From positions 106,418 through 170,417 of the forward strand of contig NZ_KI911537.1 of NCBI RefSeq assembly GCF_000515115.1: a stretch of DNA of 64,000 nucleotides. Reading direction: 5' to 3'. The position numbers and the translations under genes were made by a program. A model generated the notes under the pieces. It saw only the letters and a list, made by a program, of their open reading frames with translations, searched no databases and was not told where the DNA came from. The DNA is from Nocardiopsis sp. CNT312. Its GTDB lineage: Bacteria > Actinomycetota > Actinomycetes > Streptosporangiales > Streptosporangiaceae. This document shows, in pieces, positions 17,661-25,943 of this stretch (positions are counted from its first letter, which is position 1; the number at the start of each line of letters is the position of its first letter).

Positions 17661-18083
17661 ATGAACAGTAGCGACACCACTGCCACCGCCGAGCTGGGCC
17701 TGCGGCTCGTGGTCCCCGAACGCGCCTCGGTGCCCCTGGCCGCGCGCGCCGACTACAGCGCGAACGACCCGTACGCGGTCCGCGTGGCCTTCCACACCGG
17801 CGAGGAGGACCCGGTCGAGTGGATCTTCGCGCGCGAACTGCTCACGGTCGGCATCGTCCGCGCCGTGGGCGAGGGCGACGTGCGTGTGTGGCCCTCCAAG
17901 GACGAGCACGGCGAGCGCACCGTGAGCATCGCCCTCTCCTCCCCCTTCGGCCAGGCGGAGTTCGACACCCAGGTGTCCCCGCTCGCCGAGTTCCTCCACC
18001 GCACCTACGAGATCGTGCCCGCGGGCCAGGAGCCGTCCTTCGTGGACCTGGACGAGGAGATCCAGCAGCACCTCGCCTCCTGA
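17661..18083 (+). CDS. ssgB: SsgA/SsgB-family sporulation and cell-division regulator
   Basis: 140 aa, close to the length of SsgB of Streptomyces (137 aa). Family features are the N-terminal LGLRLVVPERASVPLAARADYSANDPYAVRVAFHTG, then VEWIFARELLTVGIVRAVGEGDVRVWPS and the C-terminal LHRTYEIVPAGQE. SsgB-type proteins place FtsZ during sporulation septation. ATG at 17661 is chosen over the in-frame TTG at 17652, because GAAAAGG (17644-17650) is 10 bases from the ATG and only one from the TTG. An assignment to SsgB rather than another SsgA-like paralogue rests on overall length and likeness. Confidence 0.82.
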   Translation: MNSSDTTATAELGLRLVVPERASVPLAARADYSANDPYAVRVAFHTGEEDPVEWIFARELLTVGIVRAVGEGDVRVWPSKDEHGERTVSIALSSPFGQAEFDTQVSPLAEFLHRTYEIVPAGQEPSFVDLDEEIQQHLAS

Positions 18084-18097
18084 CCGCTCACGCCCGC

Positions 18098-18143
18098 TAC
18101 GGGTGCGGGGGCCGCGTTACTCCACGCGGCCCCCGCACCCGTA
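18098..18143. terminator. bidirectional terminator hairpin
   Basis: A 19-bp perfect stem (18098-18116 with 18125-18143) and an 8-base loop separate the convergent ssgB-like and class IV aminotransferase genes. Confidence 0.85.
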
Positions 18144-18153
18144 CGCGCGCCTG

Positions 18154-18996
18154 TCAGGGATCGATCAGCTCGGCGGAGCGCTCCGCGAACACCGCCATCG
18201 CCTTCCTCGTGACGGGTCCGGCCTCCGGGGAGACCCGGCGGCCATCGATGCGCAGGATCGGCTGGACGTCGCGCCCGGTGGAGGTCAGGAACGCCTCGGA
18301 GCACTCGGGGAGCCGGCCCATGGGGACGTCCTCCTCCTCTCCGCCGAACCACTCCAGGACGAGCTCGCGGGTGATGCCCGCCAACGGCCCGGCCGACAGC
18401 GGCGGCGTGAGGAGCCTGCCGTCCGCCACCACGAACACGTTGCTGCCGGTCCCCTCGCACAGGTTCCCGCTCACGTTGGCGAAGAGCGCCTCGGAGGCGC
18501 CCCGCTCGGCGGCGTAGGCGAGCGCGCGGACGTTGCCCGCGTACGAGGTGGTCTTGAGACCGGCGAGCGCGTCGAACTCGTTGCGCTTCCACGGCACCAC
18601 GGAGACGTCGGCCGACGGCTTGACCTCGGGGAAGGGGCTGATCGCCACGATGGCCGTCTGCTCCCCCGGAGCGCGGTCGGAGCCGAGGGGCCCGGTCCCG
18701 TCGGTGACGGTGATCCGCACCCTGGCGTCGACGACGTCGGCGTTGGCCGCCAGGGCCCGTCCGACACCGTCGGCGACCAGTTCCAGGTCCGGCTCGTCCA
18801 TACCCAGCCCGGCGGCGGATCGGGCGAGCCTGCGCAGATGGCGGGTGAGCGCGAACGGGCGGCCCTCCCTGGCCCGCACCGTCTCGAACACGCCGTCCCC
18901 GACCGTGATCCCGTGATCGAACACGGAGATGCGTGCCTGGTCCGCTTCGACGACGGATCCGCTCCCGAACCCGGCTCCGGCGATCCACACCCTCAT
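18154..18996 (-). CDS. class IV PLP-dependent aminotransferase (aminodeoxychorismate lyase-like)
   Basis: 280 aa, fold type IV PLP enzyme. VFDHGITVGDGVFETVRAREGRPF (residues 25-48) is the canonical N-terminal region. Lys148 in LAGLKTTSYAGNVRALAYA is the expected Schiff-base lysine. NVSGNLCEGTGSNVFVV near residue 175 and the PLAGITRELVLE segment complete the signature. Such proteins are 4-amino-4-deoxychorismate lyases (PabC, folate synthesis), branched-chain or D-amino-acid transaminases; PabC is the best guess. The ATG at 18996 was chosen over a TTG two codons earlier. No other folate gene is near. Confidence 0.8.
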   Translation of the reverse strand: MRVWIAGAGFGSGSVVEADQARISVFDHGITVGDGVFETVRAREGRPFALTRHLRRLARSAAGLGMDEPDLELVADGVGRALAANADVVDARVRITVTDGTGPLGSDRAPGEQTAIVAISPFPEVKPSADVSVVPWKRNEFDALAGLKTTSYAGNVRALAYAAERGASEALFANVSGNLCEGTGSNVFVVADGRLLTPPLSAGPLAGITRELVLEWFGGEEEDVPMGRLPECSEAFLTSTGRDVQPILRIDGRRVSPEAGPVTRKAMAVFAERSAELIDP

Positions 18997-19372
18997 GCCC
19001 AACCCCCAGCTCTCGAACGCGCTGCCCGGTGCGGCGACTCACGAACGATCCTCCCACCGTCGCACCGGGTCGGGGAAGGAGCCCGCCCTCTACCGCCGAA
19101 GACGGCGGCTTGGCAATACCCCTGTCCAACTCCGGCCGCGGCACGGCCTCCGACACACGACCCCCGTGGCATCACTACTGGTCACGGATCTCCCCTTCCA
19201 CCCGTACAGCAAAGCCACCTGGAGAAGGGCACAGACAGATAAGTTACGAATGACTATCATCTGGGCAACGCTTATGCGGGGCCACCTACTCACCCCGGCC
19301 CCCACCGGAACCACCGACGCCGCAGAGCACGCCTTCCCGTCACGCCCGAACGACGACAGAGCGAAGAGAGCC
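18997..19372. other. 376-bp intergenic region before the roadblock gene
   Basis: The divergent region holds no gene I can support. It becomes AT-richer near 19230-19265, a likely site for the roadblock gene's promoter. No convincing palindrome was found. Confidence 0.35.
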
Positions 19373-19804
19373 ATGACTTCAACGAGCACCACACGCGGAG
19401 AACTCGGCTGGCTGCTGGACGACCTCCTCACGCGCGCCCCCGGCACTCAGCACGCCATCGTCCTCTCCACCGACGGACTCCTCATGGCCGCCTCCAGCGG
19501 CCTGGACCACCCTGCCGCCGAGCACCTGTCCGCGATCGCGTCGGGGCTGCACAGCCTGGCGGGCGGAGCCAGCAAACAGTTCTCCGCTGGCAACATCCGC
19601 CAGAGCATCATCGAGATGGACCGGGCCTTCCTCTTCGTGGCCGCGGCGGGCGAGGGGGCCTGCATGGCCCTGATGTCGGACTCCGACAGCGACGTGGGCC
19701 TGATCGCCTACGAGATGAACAAGGTGATCGAGAGAGTCGGCCAGTACCTCTCCGCGCCGCCACGGCCCGACATGCCCTCCAGCCCCGCTCACCTGGAGGG
19801 CTGA
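19373..19804 (+). CDS. roadblock/LC7 domain protein (CvnB-like), orphan
   Basis: 143 aa, one roadblock/LC7 domain spanning nearly the whole chain: GELGWLLDDLLTRAPGTQHAIVLSTDGLLMAASSGLD, then a helix and MDRAFLFVAAAGEGACMALMS. In actinomycetes this protein is normally CvnB of a four-gene conservon (sensor-like kinase, roadblock, DUF742, Ras-like GTPase). None of the partners is beside it; tRNA genes follow and an aminotransferase precedes. It probably binds a small GTPase or kinase encoded elsewhere. The ATG at 19373 has GAAGAGAG upstream. Confidence 0.83.
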   Translation: MTSTSTTRGELGWLLDDLLTRAPGTQHAIVLSTDGLLMAASSGLDHPAAEHLSAIASGLHSLAGGASKQFSAGNIRQSIIEMDRAFLFVAAAGEGACMALMSDSDSDVGLIAYEMNKVIERVGQYLSAPPRPDMPSSPAHLEG

Positions 19805-19911
19805 GTCGGTCGGTGTGAACACGGGAGGCGGGGCCCGCGGGGCACGCTCCGCTGAACGCTCGGCTCCGTGGAAGGTGTGGGCGGGTGACGCACAGGTGAA
19901 GGGCGACCGAT

Positions 19912-19940
19912 TTCGCGCTCGGCCAGGAATCCGCTAGAGT
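19912..19940 (+). promoter_or_regulatory. putative tRNA promoter
   Basis: TAGAGT (19935-19940) is a good -10 element, with a weak TTCGCG -35 element 17 bases before it. The surrounding CCGCTAGAGTTCT recurs before the second tRNA cluster near 31402, which supports function. Confidence 0.5.
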
Positions 19941-19997
19941 TCTCAACGCAGCGAGCAGGACCCCCGGAAACAGCCGGAGGCCCGCAGGACTCGCCGC

Positions 19998-20070
19998 GCG
20001 GACGTGGCTCAGCTGGTAGAGCATCACCTTGCCAAGGTGAGGGTCGCGGGTTCGAATCCCGTCGTCCGCT
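19998..20070 (+). tRNA. tRNA-Gly (anticodon GCC)
   Basis: Complete cloverleaf: acceptor GCGGACG/CGTCCGC, anticodon stem TCACC/GGTGA with loop TTGCCAA (GCC), T-arm GCGGGTTCGAATCCCGT. CCA is not encoded. It is identical to the gene 65 bases downstream. Confidence 0.97.
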
Positions 20071-20135
20071 CGGAGAACGGCGCGGCGCACCGGTTCGGTG
20101 CGCCGTGCCGATTCGGGACAAACACCCGATCACAT

Positions 20136-20208
20136 GCGGACGTGGCTCAGCTGGTAGAGCATCACCTTGCCAAGGTGAGGGTCGCGGGTTCGAATCCCGT
20201 CGTCCGCT
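20136..20208 (+). tRNA. tRNA-Gly (anticodon GCC), second copy
   Basis: Base-for-base duplicate of the preceding tRNA-Gly, with acceptor GCGGACG/CGTCCGC and anticodon loop TTGCCAA. It lies in the same probable transcript, with a tRNA-Val following. Confidence 0.97.
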
Positions 20209-20268
20209 CGAAGAGGCCCGCACGGGCCGCAGGCCGGTCCCGCTCGCACTGAACGGGAGAAGGTCGCC

Positions 20269-20342
20269 GGGCGGTTAGCTCAGTTGGTTAGAGCGCTACC
20301 TTGACACGGTAGAGGTCACAGGTTCGAATCCTGTATCGCCCA
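20269..20342 (+). tRNA. tRNA-Val (anticodon GAC)
   Basis: Acceptor GGGCGGT/ATCGCCC (one G-U pair), anticodon stem CTACC/GGTAG with loop TTGACAC (GAC), T-arm ACAGGTTCGAATCCTGT, A discriminator. It is identical to the Val gene of the cluster near 31660. Confidence 0.97.
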
Positions 20343-20350
20343 CGGAATCT

Positions 20351-20392
20351 GGAAGACCCTGCTCGGGCCCTGTGCCCCTCGCCGGGTCTTCC
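20351..20392 (+). terminator. probable terminator of the Gly-Gly-Val tRNA transcript
   Basis: GGAAGACCC (20351-20359) pairs with GGGTCTTCC (20384-20392), with partly paired GC-rich sequence between, eight bases after tRNA-Val. Confidence 0.55.
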
Positions 20393-20867
20393 GCCGTGTC
20401 TAGCGGGGAAGCCCCCGAGACACCCCCTCTGGCCAAGGGCCCCTTCATCGACGAGCTTGAACAGAACGCTCGTTTGCATCGCGGGGCCGCGCCTCGTGGA
20501 CTGCAGTCGGTCTGCCCAGGATCCACTCGGCGAGACGGCCCCGCTCGCGCGTGAACGCACCCACCGGGTTGCCTCGCCGCATCTGCTGGGAAGGGCCCCG
20601 GACGGCCCCCTCGCCGAGGCATTGCTTGGTTGCCCCCGCAACCACGGGCAGTGAGCGGTCCGCAGTGACACGTGGGTCGACGCATTGACGTTGAAAAAGC
20701 CCTTACTTGCGCTGCGCGAATGATCATGGGACGGCAGTGCCACAGTTGATGGTCACTGCCAGCACTCCACGGCACACGCCCCCGGGTGCCCGCCCGAACC
20801 GCACGTCACCCCCGCGCCCTTCTCCCACCGCAGGATGCCGGACACGCCCCGTACTCGCTCACGGGCC
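20393..20867. other. 475-bp stretch without a recognisable gene
   Basis: No frame here resembles a protein family, and no tRNA, strong hairpin or repeat is visible. It lies between a tRNA terminator and an arabinanase relic, so it may include decayed upstream parts of that gene. Confidence 0.4.
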
Positions 20868-21193
20868 GGGGCGGCGAACCCCATCGAGGCCCCGTTCGGG
20901 CGCGAGGGCTGGTACTACCTGTTCGTCTCCTTCGACCTGTGCTGCCAGGGGCCGACAGCACCTACCGCGCCACGGTCGGCCGGTCCGGGAGCGCTATCGG
21001 CCCCTGCCACAACCGCAGCGGCACCGGCATGACGCGGGGCAGGGGCAGGGGCAGGGGCACCGAGATCCTGGTCTGCCACGGCCCCGGCCACCAGGACCTC
21101 TTCGCTTACCACTACTACGCCGACGACGGCACGGCCCCTCTGGGTACCCACCGGCTCGGCTGGGAGTCCGCGGGAGGGCCCTACGTGCGCTGA
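20868..21193 (+). pseudogene. glycoside hydrolase family 43 (arabinanase-like) C-terminal relic
   Basis: One frame reads NPIEAPFGREGWYYLFVSFD and then a Cys pair (about 20874-20950). Another continues ADSTYRATVGRSGSAIGP and, further on, GPGHQDLFAYHYYADDGTAPLG up to a TGA at 21193. Together they match the second half of GH43 endo-arabinanases: the IEAP segment around a catalytic Glu, the LFVSFD-Cys-Cys strand and the GHQD/HYYDADDG region. The frame changes around 20950, and the N-terminal propeller blades with the catalytic Asp are missing. No other pentose-utilisation gene is nearby. Confidence 0.72.
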
Positions 21194-21243
21194 CCCGCCA
21201 TGGCCGGGGGTACGGCGGTGGCACGGCCGCACCCCCGGGGCGC

Positions 21244-22995
21244 CTATGGCGCGCCCTCCGGACCGGAAGCGGGCTCCGGCTCCCGGTCGGAGCGGCCGCC
21301 GAGGAGCCACAGCCCTCCCGCGACCGCCGCCGCGCACAGGGGCATCGCCGCCCACCAGGGCAGGCCGAGCCCCACGGGCAGCAGGCCCAGGACGATCGCG
21401 ACCGCCGCCACGAAGAGCGCGTAGGGCAACTGGGTGCGCACGTGGTCGACCACGTCGCACCGGGAGGCCAGCGACGAGATCACCGTGGTGTCGGAGATGG
21501 GGGAGCAGTGGTCACCCCACACCGCTCCCGCGAGGACGGTGGAGACCGACGCGAACAGCAGGGGGTGGCCCTCCGGACCGGCCAGGCCCCGGGCCTCCAG
21601 CACCGCCCACGCCAGGGGGACCGCCAACGGCGTCAGGACGCCCATGGTCCCCCAACTGGTGCCGGTGGCGAAGGCCACGGCGGCAGCGACCACGAACAGC
21701 AGGGTCGGCAGGAGAAAGGGCGGCAGTACCCCGCCGAGTGCTCCGGCGATGAAGTCAGCCGTGCCCAGCAGGGCCGTGATGTCGGACAGGGACCAGGCCA
21801 GCGTCAGGATGACGATCACGTACATCACGGACGTGACTCCCTGGAACCAGGCGTCGACGACCTCCCCCAGAGTCAGGATGCGCTGGGCGGCGCTCATGGC
21901 CCACGCCGCGGCCAGCGCCAGGAGCGAGCCCCACAGCAGGGAGGAGAAGGCGTCCCCGCTGCCGACACGCATCACGAACGAGTCACCCTGGCCAGTGGTG
22001 AGCAGTCCGGTGACCGTCGTGGCGACCAGGACGAGGATCGGCACGAGCGCGTTGAGGAGCCTGCGGGGCGTCTCCGTCGCCGGTTCCAGCGCGTCGGCAC
22101 CTCCGGCACCCAGGTGCGAGCCCTCCCGCAGGACCGCGCCGGTGGTGCGGGCCCGGCGCTCGGCCGCGAGCATCGGGCCGAAGTCGCGGCCGGTCAGGGC
22201 GACCGCGAAGACGAACACGACCGCCAGAACCGGGTAGAAGGCGTACTTCAGGGACTCGACGAAGACGGCGAACCCGCCCATCGCCAGGCCGGTCCCGGCG
22301 ACGGACTCGTCGATGAGGGCCACGTGGAACCCGATCCATGTGGACAGCAGCGCGAGGGTGGCCACCGGCGCGGCCGTGGAGTCGACGATGTAGGCGAGTT
22401 TCTCGCGGGAGACGCGCAGCCGGTCCAGGACGGGGCGCATCGTGTTGCCGACCACCAGGGTGTTAGCGTAGTCGTCGAAGAAGACGGCCAGCCCCAGGCC
22501 GCCGGTGACGGCCTGGCCCCGGCGGGGGGTGGAGGCCCACCGGGTCACGGCGCGGACGATCCCGTCGGTGCCGCCGTTCTTGCGGATGACACCGACCAGC
22601 CCGCCGATCATCAGGGTGAAGAGGACGATCGTGATGCGGTCGGCACGGGCGAGCGCACCCACGACATAGATCCCCGCGGAGTCGAGCAGGGACAGGGCCA
22701 GCCCCGCCGGGGACAGTCCTTCGAGGAGCCAGGCCCCCAGCCAGACACCGGCGAACAGCGCGGGCAGGACCTGGCGTGTGGTGAGCGCCAGGCCGATGGC
22801 CAGGACGGGCGGCAGGACCGACCACCAGCCCCCCGGCTCCAGGTCCCCCGGTTCCCGGAGGGTTCCGGCGGGGACGCTGCCCGCCGCGAAGGCGCCCAGG
22901 AGGGCCACACCCGCGACGGCGGCCAGCACGGCGGCGGAAGTGCGGCGGCGTGCGCGGTGACCGGTGCCGTCCGTGGTCGGTCTGCTCTGTGCCAT
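21244..22995 (-). CDS. Na+/H+ antiporter NhaC-family protein
   Basis: 583 aa, a polytopic inner-membrane transporter with about 12 hydrophobic segments. Family signatures are VLFTLMIGGLVGVIRKNGG (near residue 120), GLAVFFDDYANTLVVGNTMRPV near residue 160 and the C-terminal ATGTSWGTMGVLTPLAVPLAW and AGAVWGDHCSPISDTTVISS. These occur in NhaC-type exchangers of Na+ (or substrates such as malate/lactate) for protons; the ion is not certain. The ATG at 22995 has GGAAGGAA upstream. The N-terminal 45 residues include a signal-anchor-like helix after an Arg-rich start. Confidence 0.85.
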   Translation of the reverse strand: MAQSRPTTDGTGHRARRRTSAAVLAAVAGVALLGAFAAGSVPAGTLREPGDLEPGGWWSVLPPVLAIGLALTTRQVLPALFAGVWLGAWLLEGLSPAGLALSLLDSAGIYVVGALARADRITIVLFTLMIGGLVGVIRKNGGTDGIVRAVTRWASTPRRGQAVTGGLGLAVFFDDYANTLVVGNTMRPVLDRLRVSREKLAYIVDSTAAPVATLALLSTWIGFHVALIDESVAGTGLAMGGFAVFVESLKYAFYPVLAVVFVFAVALTGRDFGPMLAAERRARTTGAVLREGSHLGAGGADALEPATETPRRLLNALVPILVLVATTVTGLLTTGQGDSFVMRVGSGDAFSSLLWGSLLALAAAWAMSAAQRILTLGEVVDAWFQGVTSVMYVIVILTLAWSLSDITALLGTADFIAGALGGVLPPFLLPTLLFVVAAAVAFATGTSWGTMGVLTPLAVPLAWAVLEARGLAGPEGHPLLFASVSTVLAGAVWGDHCSPISDTTVISSLASRCDVVDHVRTQLPYALFVAAVAIVLGLLPVGLGLPWWAAMPLCAAAVAGGLWLLGGRSDREPEPASGPEGAP

Positions 22996-23241
22996 CGCCG
23001 TTCCTTCCGGGCGGGGGACCCCACATCGGAAGTGTGCTGGTGCGCACCGGGCCTTACCCGACAGAAAATCCGAGCTTTGCCTGATTTGCGAGGAATGTTG
23101 GGAGAGCGCTGACCACCGTTGTCGGATGATGAACGCAACGGTGCGCGTATCCGCGCGTCCGCACTGTGACATCCGAGGTTCCGCCCACGGTCCCGGACCG
23201 GTGAGGGTCCGGCCCGGGCGGCCGCTAGGGGGCACGACACC

Positions 23242-23784
23242 ATGCGCAAGACATCAGCGAACGGTTGGCAGTTCTTCGTCGCGACACTGCTGATCGTCAT
23301 CGGCGTCATCAACATCGGCCAGGGGCTCGTCGCCCTCGTGACTCCGGAGTTCTACATCGCCACCGAGGCGAACATGCTCTTCCTGGAGTACGGGGCCTGG
23401 GGTGCCCTGCTGGCCCTGTGGGGGGCGGTCCTGGTCATCGCGGGCTTCTCCGTACTGTCCGGCAGCACGTGGGCCCGGGTGTTCGGCGTGGTGCTCGCCG
23501 CGTTGAACATCATCGCCCAACTGGTCTTCCTGTTCGCCATGCCGCTGTGGTCGCTGGTGGTGATCGCCGTCAACGTCCTAGTGATCTACGGCATGACGGC
23601 GGGCTGGCCGTCCAAGGCGGAGCTGAGGGATCAGGAGGCCCGGGAAGCGGAGGCCTCCTACCGGGCCGGTTACCGGGCCGCCCACGAGAAGCCCCACGAG
23701 GAGAAGGCACGTACGGAGAAGGGGCGCCACGCCGCGGAGAAGGCCGGGGGCGAGACCCGCGAGCATGAGCAGCCGACCAGCTGA
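23242..23784 (+). CDS. DUF7144-like four-helix membrane protein
   Basis: 180 aa. Four membrane helices (residues 10-32, 50-72, 80-100, 103-120) with the motif NGWQFFVATLLIVIGVINIGQGLVAL near the start are typical of small actinobacterial DUF7144 proteins. The C-terminal 55 residues form a highly charged, probably coiled cytosolic tail (EAREAEASYRAGYRAAHEK and on). Function is not known. The ATG follows AGGGGG at 23226-23231. It is divergent from the antiporter and convergent with the AhpD-like gene. Confidence 0.7.
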   Translation: MRKTSANGWQFFVATLLIVIGVINIGQGLVALVTPEFYIATEANMLFLEYGAWGALLALWGAVLVIAGFSVLSGSTWARVFGVVLAALNIIAQLVFLFAMPLWSLVVIAVNVLVIYGMTAGWPSKAELRDQEAREAEASYRAGYRAAHEKPHEEKARTEKGRHAAEKAGGETREHEQPTS

Positions 23785-23793
23785 CCGTTCACC

Positions 23794-23839
23794 GCGTCGG
23801 TGCCCGGCCGGGGAGCGCTCTCCGGCCGGGCACCGACGC
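23794..23839. terminator. bidirectional terminator hairpin
   Basis: An 18-bp perfect stem, GCGTCGGTGCCCGGCCGG (23794-23811) with its complement at 23822-23839, and a 10-base loop lie between two convergent genes. Confidence 0.88.
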
Positions 23840-23848
23840 TTCGCGGGC

Positions 23849-24295
23849 TCAGTGCTTGCGCGGACGCAGGTGCGAGGCCACGGCCAACCTGTTGTAGAGG
23901 TTGATCATCGCGATCGCCGCCATCAGCGCGGCGACCTGCTCGTCGGAGAAGTGCTCGGCGACCGCGTCGTAGACCTCCTCGCTCACCCCGCCCTCCCCCA
24001 TCCGCGTCATCTCGTCTGTGAGCGCGAGGACGGCCCGCTCCGCGTCGGTGAAGATCGCGCCCGCCTCGTGCCAGGTCGCCACCTGGAAGAGGCGCTGGCG
24101 GCTCTCCCCCTCCTTGAGCGCCTTCTCCGTGTGCAGGTCAACGCAGAAGGCGCAGCCGTTGAGGATCGAAGAACGCAGTTTCAGCAGTTCCAGGAGCGTG
24201 CCATCCAGGTGGTCGGCGACGACCTTGTCGATCTCGTCGAGTTTCCCGTACACCTCGGGAAGCTTCTTGGCCCAGATCACGCGTGCTCCGGCCAT
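23849..24295 (-). CDS. carboxymuconolactone decarboxylase-family (AhpD-like) protein
   Basis: 148 aa. The AhpD-type active-site segment LKLRSSILNGCAFCVDLHTEKAL (CxxC plus His, near residues 45-62) is intact. Such proteins act as alkylhydroperoxidases or have unknown redox roles; the CxxC makes true carboxymuconolactone decarboxylation unlikely. The ATG at 24295 is preferred over one eight codons earlier because GAAGGGGG precedes it. A TetR-type gene lies upstream on the same strand, with no other oxidative-stress gene adjacent. Confidence 0.83.
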   Translation of the reverse strand: MAGARVIWAKKLPEVYGKLDEIDKVVADHLDGTLLELLKLRSSILNGCAFCVDLHTEKALKEGESRQRLFQVATWHEAGAIFTDAERAVLALTDEMTRMGEGGVSEEVYDAVAEHFSDEQVAALMAAIAMINLYNRLAVASHLRPRKH

Positions 24296-24442
24296 GGGTC
24301 CCCCTTCGTCCGCCGCCACTCCTCGTAGTGGCCGTTCGACACCACCATGGCACGACCGCCCGCCCGAAGTCCTCTCAACGGCGCTCCCGGGCCCGCTCTC
24401 CGGACACAGGGCTCAGACCCGGGCCCGGCGCTCCTGTGAACC

Positions 24443-25084
24443 CTATCCGGCGCTGGTCGCCCGGACCCGCTCGAAGACGCGGGCGAGCCCGTCCAGGAAG
24501 GCCTCCAGGGCCAGGTCGAAGCTGGCCTGGTCGATCTCAGCAGCGTGCTCGGACAACCGGTGCGCCTGGGACAGGTTGGGGTAGCGGTCGCGGTAGACCC
24601 ACACGTCGTCGGCGAAGCCGCGCGCGAAGGACTGGGTGGCGGCACCCACCACGAGGTACTTGGCCGAGGCTCCGATCATCGTGGCGTAGCGTGGGGGCCA
24701 TCCCGCCCGGACGAGGGCGCCCTGGACGACGTCGGCGCGGCGCAGCGCCTCGTCGCGCCGGCCGGGACCGGCCGCCACGACGGGGACGAGGTTGGGGTGC
24801 TCGGCCAGGGCGGCGCGGTAGGAGCGGGCCCACGAGCCGATTCCCTCGCGCCAGTCGCCGCCGTCGAACCCGGAGACGTCGATGCGCGAGGTCACCTCGT
24901 CGGCCACCTCGCCGAGCAGCTCCTCCTTGGTCCGGTAGTGGCTGTAGAGGGAGGCCGCCTGCACGTCGAGTTCCTGGGCGAGTTTGCGCATGGACAGCCA
25001 CTCCAGGCCCTCGCGGTCGATGAGGGCCAGAGCGGCGGCGCGGATAGCGGGCTTGCTCAGGATCGGCGTTCTGGGTCGGGCCAC
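24443..25084 (-). CDS. TetR-family transcriptional regulator
   Basis: 213 aa. The N-terminal helix-turn-helix is clear (LSKPAIRAAALALIDREGLEWLSMRKLAQELDVQ, then AASLYSHYRTKEELLGEV). The C-terminal ligand domain is of the tetracycline-repressor-like type (EHPNLVPVVAAGPGRR and YLVVGAATQSFARG). It is divergent from a broken acyl-CoA dehydrogenase gene, with a palindrome in the 177-bp gap, so it probably controlled that gene. The effector is unknown. Confidence 0.82.
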   Translation of the reverse strand: MARPRTPILSKPAIRAAALALIDREGLEWLSMRKLAQELDVQAASLYSHYRTKEELLGEVADEVTSRIDVSGFDGGDWREGIGSWARSYRAALAEHPNLVPVVAAGPGRRDEALRRADVVQGALVRAGWPPRYATMIGASAKYLVVGAATQSFARGFADDVWVYRDRYPNLSQAHRLSEHAAEIDQASFDLALEAFLDGLARVFERVRATSAG

Positions 25085-25228
25085 TGACGGGGTTCCCTTC
25101 TCGGTTCAGCGGCGGACGGTCCGATCCGTCCCTTCCGGGCTGATCATCGCACGTTCGCGCACGGTCGGGGCCGTTCTTTCGAGTGGACGCGGGCTTGCGG
25201 GCCTGAGGGGGGACACCGCACCCTCAAA

Positions 25229-25249
25229 TAACCGAACGTCGTCAGGTTA
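25229..25249. promoter_or_regulatory. putative TetR operator
   Basis: TAACCGAACGTCGTCAGGTTA is a 21-bp inverted repeat in which eight of ten arm positions pair (TAACC..ACG/CGT..GGTTA). It ends 12 bases before the start of the broken acyl-CoA dehydrogenase. Confidence 0.5.
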
Positions 25250-25261
25250 CGGGGAGCGGCC

Positions 25262-25866
25262 GTGATCGACTTCCCGCTGACCGACGAGCAGCGCGCCGTC
25301 CGCAGCTGGGTACGCACCTTCGTGGAGCGCGAGCTCATGCCACTGGAGAATGAGGTCCTGCGCCGTGAGCGCGAGGGGCACGTTCCGGGCCTCACCGCGG
25401 AGGAGACCACGGGCCTGCGTGAACTGGCCCGCAAGTCCGACTTCTGGGGCGTGGACACCCCCGAGGAGTACGGCGGCATGGGCCTGGGCCCCTCTCCGTC
25501 GCCCTCGTCGAGACCGGGCTCGGCCGCACCTTCGCCAGTTTCAGGTTCGGCGGCAGCGCCGACAACATCCTCTTCCACGCCAACGAGGAGCAGAAGGAGC
25601 GGTACCTGCTCCCCACCATCAACGGTGACCGCCACTCCTGCTTCGCCATCACCGAGCCCGGTGCCGGGTCGGACGCCAAGGCCCTCCGCACCCGCGCGGT
25701 CCGCGACGGCGACGCGTGGGTCATCAACGGTGAGAAGACCTTCATCACCGGCGGCGAGCAGGCCGACTTCACCATGGTCTTCGCCGTCACCGACCAGGAG
25801 AAGGGCGCCGACGGGGGCGTGACCTGCTTCCCGGTCGACCACGACATGGGATGGACCTCCGAATCA
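25262..25866 (+). pseudogene. frameshifted, truncated acyl-CoA dehydrogenase
   Basis: The GTG at 25262 opens a normal N-terminus (MIDFPLTDEQRAVRSWVRTF, then GVDTPEEYGGMGLG). At about 25490 the frame shifts by one base, and homology resumes as LSVALVETGLGRTFASFRFGG, FAITEPGAGSDAKAL and WVINGEKTFITGGEQADF. Similarity stops after DMGWTSE near 25860, so about half the enzyme, including the catalytic Glu region, is missing and is replaced by the FKBP terminator. It is therefore inactive. A sequencing error could explain the frameshift but not the truncation. Confidence 0.85.
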
Positions 25867-25873
25867 GCAGCGG

Positions 25874-25933
25874 GCACGAGAACGGAGCCCGTGCCGCGCG
25901 CCGGGGAGCACGCCACGGGCCCCGTTCTCGTGC
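25874..25933 (-). terminator. terminator hairpin downstream of the FKBP gene
   Basis: A 20-base arm (25874-25893) pairs with 25914-25933 with one A-C mismatch around a 20-base loop, just beyond the FKBP stop codon. Confidence 0.8.
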
Positions 25934-25943
25934 GGCCCCGGTG

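Noticed and set aside
23849..24295. Assignment as PcaC 4-carboxymuconolactone decarboxylase
   Set aside because: The CxxC-His AhpD-type site is present and the real PcaC domain is fused in pcaL at 57786-58928.
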